DNA of 64,000 nt from Massilia sp. H-1 (GTDB lineage Bacteria > Pseudomonadota > Gammaproteobacteria > Burkholderiales > Burkholderiaceae_D). Positions within the stretch are counted from its first letter, which is position 1. Each line of letters begins with the position of its first letter. A program made the translations under genes and the position numbers. The DNA lies in NCBI GenBank assembly GCA_024703915.1, contig CP087969.1:1674001-1738000 (forward strand), read 5' to 3'. The notes beneath the pieces were generated by a model. That model searched no databases. It was not told the origin of the DNA and saw only the letters and a list, made by a program, of their open reading frames with translations. Positions 19,750 through 29,676 of the stretch are shown in pieces.

Positions 19750-20568
19750 TCAATCCTTGCCCATCTCCTCGCCCAGCTCGCGTCCGCGGGCTGCGGCGGC
19801 TTTCATCGCTTCGATGATCTTTTCCTTCACGCCGCTCTGTTCCATGCTGGTGATGGCCGCATAGGTCGTACCGCCCTTGGACGTGACCTTCTGGCGCAGC
19901 ACCGGCACCGCGTCGTCCGACTGCACCGCCAGCTGCGCCGCGCCGGTAAAGGTCGCCAGCGCCAGCTGCCTACCCTGCTCTTCCGACAAGCCCATCTCCA
20001 CCGCGGCCTGCTGCATCGCCTCGATAAAATAGAACACATACGCCGGTCCGCTGCCCGACACCGCCGTCACCGGATCGATCAGCGCTTCGTCATCGAGCCA
20101 CACGGTGGCGCCGACCGCCTGCATCACCTGGTCGGCCGCGATGCGCTGCGGCGCGCTCACGCCAGCCATGGCGACCATGCCGGTGATCCCGCGCCCGATC
20201 AGCGCTTCGGCGTATTGGGCATCGTGCGCACGATCGCGCCGTAGCCGCCCAGCCAGCGCGCCAAGTCGGCGCCGCGAATCCCGGCCGCGATCGACAGGAT
20301 CAGCGGCGTGGCCCCCAGGTGCGGCTTGAGCGCCGCGGCCACGTCGCGCATCTGCTGCGGCTTGACCGCCAGGACGATCACGTCGACAGCTGCCAGCGCC
20401 GGGCCGATCGCGTCCGCCGTGCTCACGCCGAACTGCGCGCTGAGCTTGTGCAGCGCGTCCGCGTTCGGATCGACCACGTGGATCAGCTCGCCGCGGGTGA
20501 GCTTGCTTAGCCAGCCCGGCGATCAGGGCCGATGCCATGTTCCCGCCGCCGATAAATGCTATTTTCAT
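19750..20568 (-). CDS. proC: pyrroline-5-carboxylate reductase
   Basis: Last step of proline synthesis, NAD(P)H-dependent. Rossmann motif IAFIGGGNMASALIAGL at the start. VLAVKPQQM and TAVSGSGPAYVFYFIEAM are the conserved P5C-reductase segments, and KVTSKGGTTYAAI closes the active site. Breaks near 20210 and 20508; the latter (GCTTAGCC) is the GCCGGC signature. About 272 residues when restored, the usual length. It lies 13 bp after the yggS stop in the same operon. Confidence 0.92.
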   Translation of the reverse strand: MKIAFIGGGNMASALIAGLAKQAHPRRADPRGRSERGRAAQAQRAVRREHGGRDRPGAGSCRRDRPGGQAAADARRGRGAQAAPGGHAADPVDRGRDSRRRLGALAGRLRRDRAHDAQYAEALIGRGITGMVAMAGVSAPQRIAADQVMQAVGATVWLDDEALIDPVTAVSGSGPAYVFYFIEAMQQAAVEMGLSEEQGRQLALATFTGAAQLAVQSDDAVPVLRQKVTSKGGTTYAAITSMEQSGVKEKIIEAMKAAAARGRELGEEMGKD

Positions 20569-20581
20569 GTCGCTTCCTTGC

Positions 20582-21284
20582 TTAGTCATAGTTGCGTGAT
20601 CCAAAAATGGCGCTGCCGATCCGCACGATGGTCGCGCCTTCCCGCGACCGCCGCGCCCAGGTCGGCCGACATGCCCATCGACAGCGTGTCGAGCGCGATG
20701 CCTTCGGCCCGCAGCGCATCGAACAGCGCGCGCAGGCGCGCAAAGGCGGCGCGCTGGCGGCTGACATCGGTCTCGGGCTCGGGAATGGCCATCAGGCCGC
20801 GCAGGCGCAACCGTGGTAGCTGTGCCACATGGCGTGCCAGCCCGGGCAATTCGGCCGCGCTGACACCACTCTTGCTAGCTTCACCACTGATGTTAACTTG
20901 CAGACAAATATTGAGCGGACCGAGCGCATCCGGACGCTGCTCCGACAGCCGCTCGGCAATCTTGAGCCGCTCCACCGTGTGGACCCAGTCGAAATGGGCG
21001 GCAATCGGCCTGGTCTTGTTGCTCTGTATGGGTCCAATGAAATGCCACTCGAGGCGGCGCCCCGGCAAAGCGGCCGAAACGGCGGCGATTTTATCGAGCG
21101 CTTCCTGCAAATAGTTCTCGCCGAAGGCGGTTTGACCGGCCCCGACCGCTTCCAGCACAGCCTCGGCCGGGAAAGTTTTAGAAACGGCAAGCAACTGCAC
21201 ATCGGCGCAGGCACGTCCTGCAGCGCTGGCGGCGGCAATAATACTCGCATCGACAGCTTGCAAGTTGTGGACGATTGTGGACAT
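20582..21284 (-). CDS. yggS: PLP homeostasis protein (YggS/PROSC family)
   Basis: Cytosolic pyridoxal-phosphate binding protein that buffers free PLP. The lysine site lies in LLAVSKTFPAE. ENYLQEALDK, EWHFIGPIQSNKT, VNISGEASKSGV and LSMGMSADLGAAV follow in order. The final VRIGSAIFGSRNYD is normal. One extra G near 20642 breaks the frame before the end; this is not at a GCCGGC site. The ATG at 21284 is chosen; MIM two codons upstream is also possible. Divergent from pilT. Confidence 0.92.
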
Positions 21285-21370
21285 AATCATTTTCGGCGGG
21301 CAATTCATGGTCGGTCATTGCGAAAACGCACACCATCAGCATGCGCCCATTCACGGCTCAGGGATTATAA

Positions 21371-22413
21371 ATGGACATTTCAGAATTACTCGCATTCTCA
21401 GTCAAGAACAAAGCTTCTGACTTGCACCTCTCATCCGGCCTGCCGCCGATGATTCGCGTGCATGGAGACGTGCGCCGCATTAACCTGCCGCCGCTCGAGC
21501 ACAAAGATGTGCACGGCATGATCTATGACATCATGAACGACGGCCAGCGCAAGGCCTACGAAGAAGTGCTGGAAGTCGACTTTTCGTTCGCCATTCCCGG
21601 CCTGGCCCGTTTCCGCGTCAACGCCTTCAACCAGGAACGCGGCGCCGCTGCCCGTGCTGCGGACCATTCCATCGAAAATTCTGAGTCTCGAAGACCTGAA
21701 CGCGCCGAAGATTTTCGCCGAACTGTCGATGAAGCCGCGCGGCCTGGTGCTCGTGACCGGCCCGACCGGTTCCGGTAAATCGACCACGCTGGCGGCGATG
21801 GTGAACCACCTCAATGAAAACGAGTACGGCCACATCCTGACCATCGAAGACCCGATCGAATTCGTCCACGATTCCAAGAAGTGCCTGATCAACCAGCGCG
21901 AAGTCGGCCCGCACACGCTCTCGTTCAACAACGCACTGCGCTCGGCGCTGCGCGAAGATCCTGACTGTATTCTGGTCGGCGAGCTGCGCGACCTCGAGAC
22001 CATCCGCCTGGCGCTGTCGGCCGCGGAAACCGGTCACCTTGTGTTCGGCACCCTGCACACCTCGTCCGCCGCCAAGACCATCGACCGTATCGTCGACGTG
22101 TTCCCGGCCGATGAAAAGAAATGGTGCGCGCGATGCTGTCCGAATCGCTGCAGGCCGTCATTTCGCAAACCCTGCTCAAGACCAAAGACGGCAGCGGCCG
22201 CGTCGTGGCGCACGAGATCATGATCGGCACCCCGGCAATCCGCAACCTGATTCATGGAAGCAAGATCGCCCAGATGTATTCGGCGATCCAGACCGGCAGC
22301 AACGTCGGCATGCAAACGCTCGACCAGAACCTCACCGACCTGGTACGCCGCAACATCATCTCGTCCGCCGCTGCCCTGCAGCGGCCAAGATTCCTGAGAA
22401 CTTCCCAGGCTAA
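21371..22413 (+). CDS. pilT: type IV pilus retraction ATPase PilT
   Basis: Hexameric cytoplasmic ATPase powering pilus retraction. N-terminal [20 protein letters not shown] with [11 protein letters not shown], Walker [15 protein letters not shown], Asp box [12 protein letters not shown], Walker [14 protein letters not shown] and His box [15 protein letters not shown]. The C-terminal AIRNLI segment of PilT ([17 protein letters not shown]) is present. Breaks near 21650, 22123 and 22385 are repaired by one or two bases. About 347 residues, as expected. pilU follows 17 bp later. Confidence 0.94.
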
Positions 22414-22430
22414 TTTTAGGATCACAAAAA

Positions 22431-23573
22431 ATGGAACGCGACCAGGCTTCAAAATTCATGTTCGACTTGCTGCGTCTGATGACCAGCAAGGGCGGCTCCG
22501 ACCTGTTTATCACTGCAGGATTCCCATGCCGACGATCAAGATCGACGGCAAAATGACGCCAGTATCGAGCCAGGCCCTGACTGCATCGCACACCGCCGAC
22601 CTGGCGCGCGATCATGAACGACAAGCAGACGGCCTAGGCTTCGAGCTGACCAAGGAATCGAACTTCGCCATCAGCCCGGGCGACCTGGGACGCTTCCGCG
22701 TCTCGGCCTTCGTGCAAATGAGCTGCGTGGGCATGGTCCTGCGGACGATCACCACCACCATTCCAAAACTGGAAGACCTGCGCCTGCCCGAGATCCTCAA
22801 GGATGTCGTGATGACCAAGCGCGGCCTGGTGATCATGGTCGGCGCGACCGGTTCCAGGTAAATCGACCACGCTCGCTGCGATGGTCGGCTACCGCAACGA
22901 AAACAGCTACGGCCACATCATCACCATCGAAGACCCGGTCGAATACGTGCACCCGCACCGCAACTGCGTGATCACGCAGCGCGAAGTGGGTGTCGACACC
23001 GAGACGTTCGAAGCAGCCCTGAAGAACTCCCTGCGCCAGGCGCCGGACGTGATCCAGATCGGCGAGATCCGCGACCGCGAAACCATGGAACACGCGATCG
23101 CGTTCGCTGAAACCGGTCACCTGTGCCTGGCCACCCTGCACGCGAACAGCGCCAACCAGGCGCTGGACCGGATCATCAACTTCTTCCCCGAAGAGCGCCG
23201 CCAGCAGCTGCTGATGGACTTGTCGCTGAACTTGAAGGGGCTCATTTCGCAGCGCCTGATTCCGATGAAGGAATCGAAAGGCCGCTGTGTGGCGATCGAG
23301 ATCATGCTCAACTCCCCGCTCATTTCGGACCTGATTTTCAAGGGCGATGTGCACGAGATCAAAGAGATCATGAAGAAGTCAGCGCGAGCTGGGCATGCAG
23401 ACCTTCGACCAGGCGCTGTTCGATCTGCACGAGAAAGACATGATCAGCTACGACGACGCGCTGCGCAACGCCGACTCGGTCAATGACTTGCGGCTGGCGA
23501 TCAAACTCAAAGGCAAGGACGCGAAAAACCGCGATCTGGCCGCCTAAGCACCGAACATCTGGGGATCGTATGA
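22431..23573 (+). CDS. pilU: type IV pilus ATPase PilU
   Basis: PilT-dependent accessory retraction ATPase. SKGGSDLFITAGF, Walker [16 protein letters not shown] (split by an inserted base at 22857), HIITIEDPVEYVH, IQIGEIRDRETM and LATLHANSANQAL are visible. Further breaks lie near 22610 and 23383. As read, a TAA at about 23544 ends the protein in DLAA. Reading GCCTAAGC there as GCCGGC extends it to AAGTEHLGIV with the stop at 23573, overlapping the next start by ATGA, which I prefer. Confidence 0.93.
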
Positions 23574-24055
23574 CCACTACCTTCGACTTCAAGGCCGACG
23601 ACATTTCCGGCGCCCCGGTCGATCTGTCCAAGTACAAAGGACAGGTCCTGCTGATCGTGAACACCGCCAGCAAATGCGGCTTCACGCCCCAGTACAAGGG
23701 ACTGGAACAAGTCTACGAACAGTTCAAGGACAAGGGCGCCGTGGTGCTCGGCTTCCCGTGCAACCAGTTCGGCGGCCAGGAGCCGGAAGGCGAAGCGGAA
23801 ATCGGCGCCTTCTGCGAAAAGAACTTCGGCGTCACCTTCCCGCTGTTCTCCAAGGTGGACGTCAATGGCGGCGGGGCCCACCCGCTGTTCCAACACCTGA
23901 AAAAATCCGCACCCGGCCTGCTGGGAACGGAAGCGATCAAATGGAACTTCACCAAGTTCCTGGTGAAGAAAGACGGCACCGTCTACAAGCGCTATGCGCC
24001 GTCCACGGCTCCTTCGGAGCTGGTGATGGACATCGAAAAGCTGCTGGCCGAGTAA
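23570..24055 (+). CDS. glutathione peroxidase (Cys type)
   Basis: 161-residue thiol peroxidase of the GPx/BtuE family. The catalytic Cys is in NTASKCGFTPQYKGLE, with Gln in FPCNQFGGQEPE and Trp in KWNFTKFLVKKDG completing the triad. No signal peptide, so cytosolic. Reduces hydroperoxides with thioredoxin or glutathione. The frame is intact. It overlaps the restored pilU stop. Confidence 0.92.
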   Translation: MTTTFDFKADDISGAPVDLSKYKGQVLLIVNTASKCGFTPQYKGLEQVYEQFKDKGAVVLGFPCNQFGGQEPEGEAEIGAFCEKNFGVTFPLFSKVDVNGGGAHPLFQHLKKSAPGLLGTEAIKWNFTKFLVKKDGTVYKRYAPSTAPSELVMDIEKLLAE

Positions 24056-24064
24056 AACCAACCT

Positions 24065-24092
24065 ATCGTCCTCGCCTTGGCGCGGGGACGAT
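24065..24092. terminator. hairpin terminator after glutathione peroxidase
   Basis: ATCGTCC ... GGACGAT with an inner CGCC/GGCG stem, followed by TTT. The stem resembles those at 29638 and 50569. Confidence 0.7.
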
Positions 24093-24283
24093 GTTTCACT
24101 TGCGCAAGTAATATGCACCGCGCGAAATATTCCAACACGCCATTCATAAAACGTATACGGCTCATTTGCGTCCATACACCAGTTATCAACTTCCTGAATG
24201 CTGAACATCAGAACTTGAAATTGGCCTTATATGTTTCCCGAGCTCATAATGTGCACATACCAAAACACATGAAAGAGACCGAT

Positions 24284-24478
24284 ATGAACCTCGTTAAGAA
24301 TATGGAAGCCATCTTCGTCGCAGCCCTGGCAGTAGCCGCCTTCGCCACCTACGCCACCGCCGACGACGCAGTCATCACCAAGCCAGCCGCACAAACCATC
24401 GCCGAAGGCAAAATCGCGACCGTCGTGGTCACGACCAAGCGCCTCACCCCGGCAGAAAAAGCACGTCTCGGTTCGTAA
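24284..24478 (+). CDS. small secreted hypothetical protein
   Basis: 64 residues: MNLVKNMEAIFVAALAVAAF is a signal peptide with likely cleavage after ATA. The mature chain is about 40 residues, rich in Thr, Ala and Lys (VVTTKRLTPAEKARLGS). An alternative start lies five codons upstream. Preceded by about 190 bp of AT-rich sequence and convergent with glcF, whose stop abuts it. Not recognised. Confidence 0.6.
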   Translation: MNLVKNMEAIFVAALAVAAFATYATADDAVITKPAAQTIAEGKIATVVVTTKRLTPAEKARLGS

Positions 24479-25713
24479 TCAGGACAGCGCCTGATCGATC
24501 AGTTCGATCCAGTGCGTGACAGGTACGTCAGTACCCGATTGCAGGTGACTCAGACAGCCCACATTGGCTGACACGATCACCTCGGGCCCGGTGGCAAGCA
24601 GGTTCGCCAGCTTCCGGTCCCTCAGCTCGGTAGCCAGCTCTGGCTGCAGCACGGAATACGTGCTTAAGCCGATCCACAACACAAATGACTGTCGGCGCAT
24701 AGCTTCACATCGACGCCTAAGCAGCACGCAACACCCCTTCCACCTTGCCCCGAATTTGCTGGCCGTGCTGCAGCGTGCACGGCGGATGCCATGCAACGCG
24801 CTTGTCCAGCTTTCCCTTCAGTTTGGCCGCCAGTTCGGCCTCGAACTGCGGCACAACTTCGCTCAGGTCGCGCGTGAGCGCGGAGATGCGCTGCGCCTTG
24901 GCGGCATAGTGCGCGTCGTGCGCCAGCAGGTGGCCGTATTCCTTGACGGTCACGCCGCAGCCGGAAGCGGTCATCACGATCGCCTCCACCTGTTCCACGA
25001 ACGGCCACCAGGCGTCGATATTGCGGCGCATGTCGTTCAATGCCGCCTCCTGATCGTTCAGGTGGTAGCGCAGCGCGCCGCAGCAGCTTACCTTGGGCGC
25101 GACCATCAGCTGCACCCCGCAGGCGTCAAGCACGCGCCGCGGCGGCATTGATGTTGGGCGCCATCATCGGCTGCACGCAGCCGTCCAGCACCAGCATCTT
25201 GCGCGCGTGCGTCCGGCGCGGCCAGGTGCTTAAAGCTCTTAGCGGCGTGGCTTAAAGCAGCTTGTCCTGCAGCGCAGGCGAGAGCAGCGGCCGCACCAGC
25301 TTGCCTAAGCCTTGTACAGCGGCGTGAAAATCCATGTGCGCGGCAAGGCTTCCCTCAACACCGCGCCTTGATGCGCTCGGCCAGCGGCCTGGCCGCGCGC
25401 TGCTCGACGACCTTGCGGCCGATGTCGGCCAGGCGCCCGTACTGCACGCCCGACGGACAGGTGGTTTCTGCAATTGCGACAGGTAAGGCAGCGGTCCAGG
25501 TGCAGCTGGGTCTTGTGCGTGACGGCGGCGCCTTCCGAGCACCTGCTTGATCAGGTAGATGCGCCCGCGCGGGCCATCGAGTTCGTCGCCCAGGATCTGG
25601 TAGGTGGGACAGGTCGCCGTGCAAAAGCCGCAATGGACGCAGGCGCGCAGGATCGCTTCGGCTTCGTCGCCGTCGGCAGTGCCCTTGATGAAATCGGCCA
25701 GGTTGGTTTGCAT
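24479..25713 (-). CDS. glcF: glycolate oxidase iron-sulfur subunit
   Basis: Two [4Fe-4S] clusters are bound by [12 protein letters not shown] near the N-terminus and by CLTCRNCETTCP after restoration. The CCG-type motifs of the heterodisulfide-reductase-like C-terminal half ([20 protein letters not shown]) follow. The protein passes electrons from the GlcD flavin to the membrane quinone pool. Heavily broken: about nine interruptions between 24663 and 25540, mostly GCTTAAGC or GCCTAAGC. About 405 residues when repaired. Last gene of glcDEF. Confidence 0.88.
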
Positions 25714-25714
25714 A

Positions 25715-26768
25715 TCAGTACATCCGCCCGGGATTGAAGACCTGCGATGGATCGAAAGCCGCCTTGAGCCGTTCGTGGATCTTTGCCACCGGCGGCGCCA
25801 GCGGCTGGAACACGCCGACGCGCTTGTCGCCGCCCCGGAACAGCGTGGCGTGGCCGCCGACCGCCTTCACGGCGCGGCGAATGTTTTGCGCCGTCGCGGC
25901 ATCGGAATCGGCCCTGAGCCAGCGCTGTGCACCGCCCCACTCGATCAGCTGCTCGCCGCGCAAAATAATGGCACCGGTGGCCGACGGCACCGACAGGCGC
26001 CACAAACTTGGCGCCCCCTCAAACCAGGCATGCTGCTGTTCGCGCAGGCTGCGCCAGAACGCCGCGGCGTCGGGCACGGCATCGCCGCCCAGCAGCTTTT
26101 CGGCCGCGTCCACGGCCGCCCCGGCGCCAGAAAGGCGCAGCGTCAGTACGCCGTCGCACCAGCAGCTGGCCGAAATCGGCAGCGGCTGGCCACCCCAGGT
26201 ATTGAGACGCTCGAGCGCCTCGATCTCGCTCATGGCAAATCGCAGGCTGCTTTCGCGCACGGCACGCGGCAGCACCTTGACCAGAAACCTGCAGCAGCAA
26301 ACCGAGTGTCCCCATCGACCCGGTCAGCAGGCGCGAGACGTCGTAGCTTAGCCACGTTCTTCATGACCTGGCCGCCGAAAGTCAGCGTCTCGCCCTTGCC
26401 GTCCATGAGCACCGTGCCGAGCACGAAGTCGCGCACGGCGCCGAAGACTGGCGCGGCGCGGGCCCGACAGGCCGCTCGCAATCGCGCCGCCAAGGGTCGC
26501 ACCTTCGCCGAAGTGGGGCGGCTCGAAGGCCAGCATCTGGCCTCGTTCTGCAAGGACTGCCTCGATCTGCGCCAGCGACGTACCGCAGCGCGCGGTAATG
26601 ACCAGTTCCGTCGGTTCGTAGTCCACGATGCTTAAGCAAAAGCGCGTGTCGAGAATCTCGCCGTCCAGCGCCTGGCCGTACCAGTCCTTGCTGCCGCCGC
26701 CGCGAATGCGCAGGCTGGCACCGCGCTGCGGCGCCGAGGATCTGGTCGCGGAAGTCGTTTTCAGTCAT
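25715..26768 (-). CDS. glcE: glycolate oxidase FAD-binding subunit GlcE
   Basis: FAD_binding_4 (PCMH-type) protein partnering GlcD. It starts [14 protein letters not shown] at 26768, just after the glcD stop. [13 protein letters not shown] and [16 protein letters not shown] are the FAD-pocket segments, with [18 protein letters not shown] near the domain end. VFNPGRMY closes the protein as in the family. Breaks near 26280, 26345, 26450, 26632 and 26735. About 345 residues restored. Confidence 0.87.
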
Positions 26769-26769
26769 G

Positions 26770-28260
26770 TCAGAAGCGCGGCAAGTTCGGGAACGGCAGC
26801 ACACCGCCGCTCACGCGCATCTTGCCGAATTCGGCGCAGCGGTTCAGCGTGGGAATCGCCTTGTCGGGATTGAGGAGCGAAGCAGGATCGAAGGCGCGCT
26901 TGACGGCAAAGAACATGTCCAGCTCCGCGCGAAAAAACTGCACGCACATCGAATTGATCTTTTCGATCCCGACGCCATGCTCGCCGGTGATGGTGCCGCC
27001 CACTTCCACGCACAAGGCCAGGATCTCGGCGCCGAATGCCTCCGCGCGCTCGAATTCGCCGGGCTGGTTGGCATCGAACAAAATCAGCGGATGCAGATTG
27101 CCGTCGCCCGCGTGGAACACGTTGGCGCAGCGCAGCCCGTAAGTTTCTTCCATGCGCGCGATCCCGGTCAGCACCTGCGCCAGATTCTTGCGCGGGATGG
27201 TGCCGTCCATGCAGTAATAATCGGGCGAGATGCGGCCCGCCGCCGGAAACGTTCTTGCGGCCCGACCAGAAGCGCAGGCGCTCCGCTTCGCTCTGCGAAA
27301 TCGTGATCGCACTGGCAGCAGAGCGGCATGCGGCCAGCACGGCCGACATGCGCTCGATCTCTTCGTCCACTTCGAGCTGGGTGCCGTCCGCTTCGCACAG
27401 CAGGATGGCGGCGGCATCGGTGTCATGTAGCTTAGCCTTCACAAACGGCTCCACCATGCGCGACGAGGTGCGGTCCATCATTTCCAGCCCGGCGGGGATG
27501 ATGCTTAAGCGCCGATCACGCTGGCGACCGCGTTGCCGCCAGTGACGACATCGTCGAACGAGGCCATGATCACGCGCGCCGACTGCGGCTTGGGAATCAG
27601 TCTGACCGTCACCTCGGTGACGATACCGAGCATGCCTTCGGAGCCGATGAAGACGGCCAGCAGATCGAGCCCCGGCGCGTCCAGCGATTCGCCGCCCAGT
27701 TCGATGATGTCGCCATCGATGGTGGCCATGCGCACGCGCAGGACGTTATGAATGGTCAGGCCGTATTTGAGGCAGTGCACGCCGCCCGAATTTTCGGCCA
27801 CATTGCCGCCGATGGTGCAGGCGATCTGCGACGAGGGATCGGGCGCGTAGTACAAACCCCATTCGGCCGCCGCATCCGAAATGGCCAGATTGCGCACGCC
27901 CGGCTGCACCACCGCCAGGCGCGCATACGGCTCCATGCGCACGATGCGGTTCATGCGGGCGGTGGAAATGACCACGCCGTCGGCCAGCGGCATGGCGCCG
28001 CCCGACAGGCCGGTGCCTGCGCCGCGCGGCACGATCGGCACCTTCATTTCGCGGCAGGTATTGAGGATGGCGAGCACCTGCTCCTCGTCCTGCGGCAGCG
28101 TGACGATCATCGGCAACTGGCGGTAGGCGGCCAGGCCATCGCACTCGTAAGGCCGGGTGTCTTCCGCGTCCGACAGCACGCAGCCTTCCGGCAACAGCGC
28201 ACGCAGCGCAGCGGCGACGTTTTGCTGGCGGGCTGAATCGATCGGAAGGGTGGCAGTCAT
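26770..28260 (-). CDS. glcD: glycolate oxidase FAD-linked subunit GlcD
   Basis: Catalytic flavoprotein oxidising glycolate to glyoxylate. The FAD domain shows PRGAGTGLSGGAMPL, GGNVAENSGGVHCLKYG and GSEGMLGIVTEVTVRLIP. The C-terminal domain shows FHAGDGNLHPLILFD and GGTITGEHGVGIEK, the metal/substrate motifs of the family. Breaks near 27245, 27320, 27430 and 27505. About 497 residues. First gene of glcDEF, divergent from the adenosyltransferase gene with 71 bp between starts. Confidence 0.93.
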
Positions 28261-28331
28261 CACCAGATTGTAAGCAGAATCGGGCGTTTGGTGTATCCTC
28301 GCCCTATTCTTTTCTGCAACGGGACACAATC

Positions 28332-28890
28332 ATGGGCAACCGACTTTCGAAAATCGCCACCCGCACCGGCGACAATGGCAGCACCGGCCTGGGCGACGGC
28401 AGCCGCACCCAGAAAGACAGCGTACGGATCCACTCGCTGGGCGAGGTGGATGAACTCAATTCCTTCGTCGGCCTGCTGCTGTGCGAAGACATGCCTAAGC
28501 CGACCTGCGCGAAGAGCTGATCACGATCCAGCACGACCTGTTCGACCTCGGTGGCGAGCTGTGCATTCCAGGCTACACCATGATCACGGACGACCATGTG
28601 GGCCGCCTCGACGACCTGCTGGAAAAGTACAACGCCACCCTGCTTACCCTGTCCGAATTCATCCTGCTTAAGCCGGTTCGCGCGCCGCCTCGATCGCGCA
28701 CGTGTGCCGCACCGTGTGCCGCCGCGCCGAGCGCAGCATCGTCACGCTGGGTAAAAACGAAACCATCAACGACCATCCGCGCCAGTATGTCAACCGCCTG
28801 TCGGACCTGATGTTCGTGCTTTCGCGCGTACTCAACCGCTATGCGGGCGGCAGCGACGTGCTGTGGCACCACGACCGCAAGCGGGGTTAA
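28332..28890 (+). CDS. PduO-type ATP:cob(I)alamin adenosyltransferase
   Basis: Makes adenosylcobalamin. N-terminal KIATRTGDNGSTGLGDGSR is the ATP-binding motif; VCRTVCRRAERS and QYVNRLSDLMFVLSRVLNR are the conserved active-site helices. Two clean error sites: GCCTAAGC at 28493-28500 restores MPADLREEL, and GCTTAAGC at 28666-28673 restores FILPAGSRAAS. About 185 residues, usual length. Confidence 0.93.
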
Positions 28891-28891
28891 G

Positions 28892-29245
28892 GTGAAGCCA
28901 AGCCATTTTGCTGGGCGCCCTGCTGCTGGCGGGGCAAACGCTGGCTGCAACGCCTGCAGCGACGCGTACCGAAGCGGCGCAGCTGATGACGGCCGTTGAA
29001 AAATCCGGCTGCAAATTCAGCCGCAACGGCAGCTGGTACAGCGGGGCCGACGCGCGCATTTGCAGAAGAAATTCGATTATCTCGACAAGAAGGACATGCT
29101 GACCACGACCGAAAGCTTCATCGATAAAGGCGCGTCGACCAGCAGCATGAGCGGCAAGCCGTACGAGATGCAGTGCGCGGGCAGCAAGCAAGTGACGAGC
29201 GCCGAGTGGCTGACGGCGGAACTGAAACGCCTGCGTCAAAAATAA
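28892..29245 (+). CDS. DUF5329-family periplasmic protein
   Basis: About 117 residues. GTG start at 28892 with a signal peptide (MKPAILLGALLLAGQTLA after reading GCCAAGC as GCCGGC). The mature part has KSGCKFSRNGSWY, a helical QKKFDYLDKKDM, SSMSGKPYEMQC and AEWLTAELKRLR, matching DUF5329. A second break lies near 29055. Function unknown; two cysteines may pair in the periplasm. Confidence 0.78.
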
Positions 29246-29254
29246 GGGGAGTAC

Positions 29255-29611
29255 ATGTACATTGCGGACGTCGGTGAATTCATCCGGGGCAAGGACTTCT
29301 GGTCGTGCCAGCCTCCCGTGCTCGATGGCGAGTCGATCCAAATCTTTTCGCCGGAATTGTCGGACCACCAGGCCAACATCGCGCGCTGGATTTGCGGCCA
29401 CTGGGCGACGATCCTCACGCAGTGCCACGCGTTCGTGGAAGTCGAACGCGCCACCTACGAGCTGCAGGCGAAAGAACTGAACCGCCCCAGCGTGTTCATC
29501 GGCGAAGGCGATGACTGGTCAGTCTATTTCACGACCGAGCACGAACACGACAAGACAGTCGGTGTGGACTTCGAACGGGATATTCCGGTCGCGCTGACGA
29601 TCGGCGACTAG
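29255..29611 (+). CDS. hypothetical protein
   Basis: 118 residues behind AAGGGGAGTAC, nine bases after the DUF5329 stop, so likely co-transcribed. Acidic, soluble, no signal peptide or membrane segment. Starts MYIADVGEFIRGKDFWS. Not recognised; the frame is intact and ends before a terminator. Confidence 0.65.
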   Translation: MYIADVGEFIRGKDFWSCQPPVLDGESIQIFSPELSDHQANIARWICGHWATILTQCHAFVEVERATYELQAKELNRPSVFIGEGDDWSVYFTTEHEHDKTVGVDFERDIPVALTIGD

Positions 29612-29637
29612 CTTTATCGGCCGCGCGTTCAGAAACA

Positions 29638-29665
29638 CATCGCCCTCGTTTGTTCGAGGGCGATG
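29638..29665. terminator. bidirectional terminator between hypothetical gene and dxs
   Basis: CATCGCCCTCG and CGAGGGCGATG form an 11-bp perfect stem around TTTGTT, between two convergent genes. Confidence 0.8.
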
Positions 29666-29676
29666 GGGTAAGACTT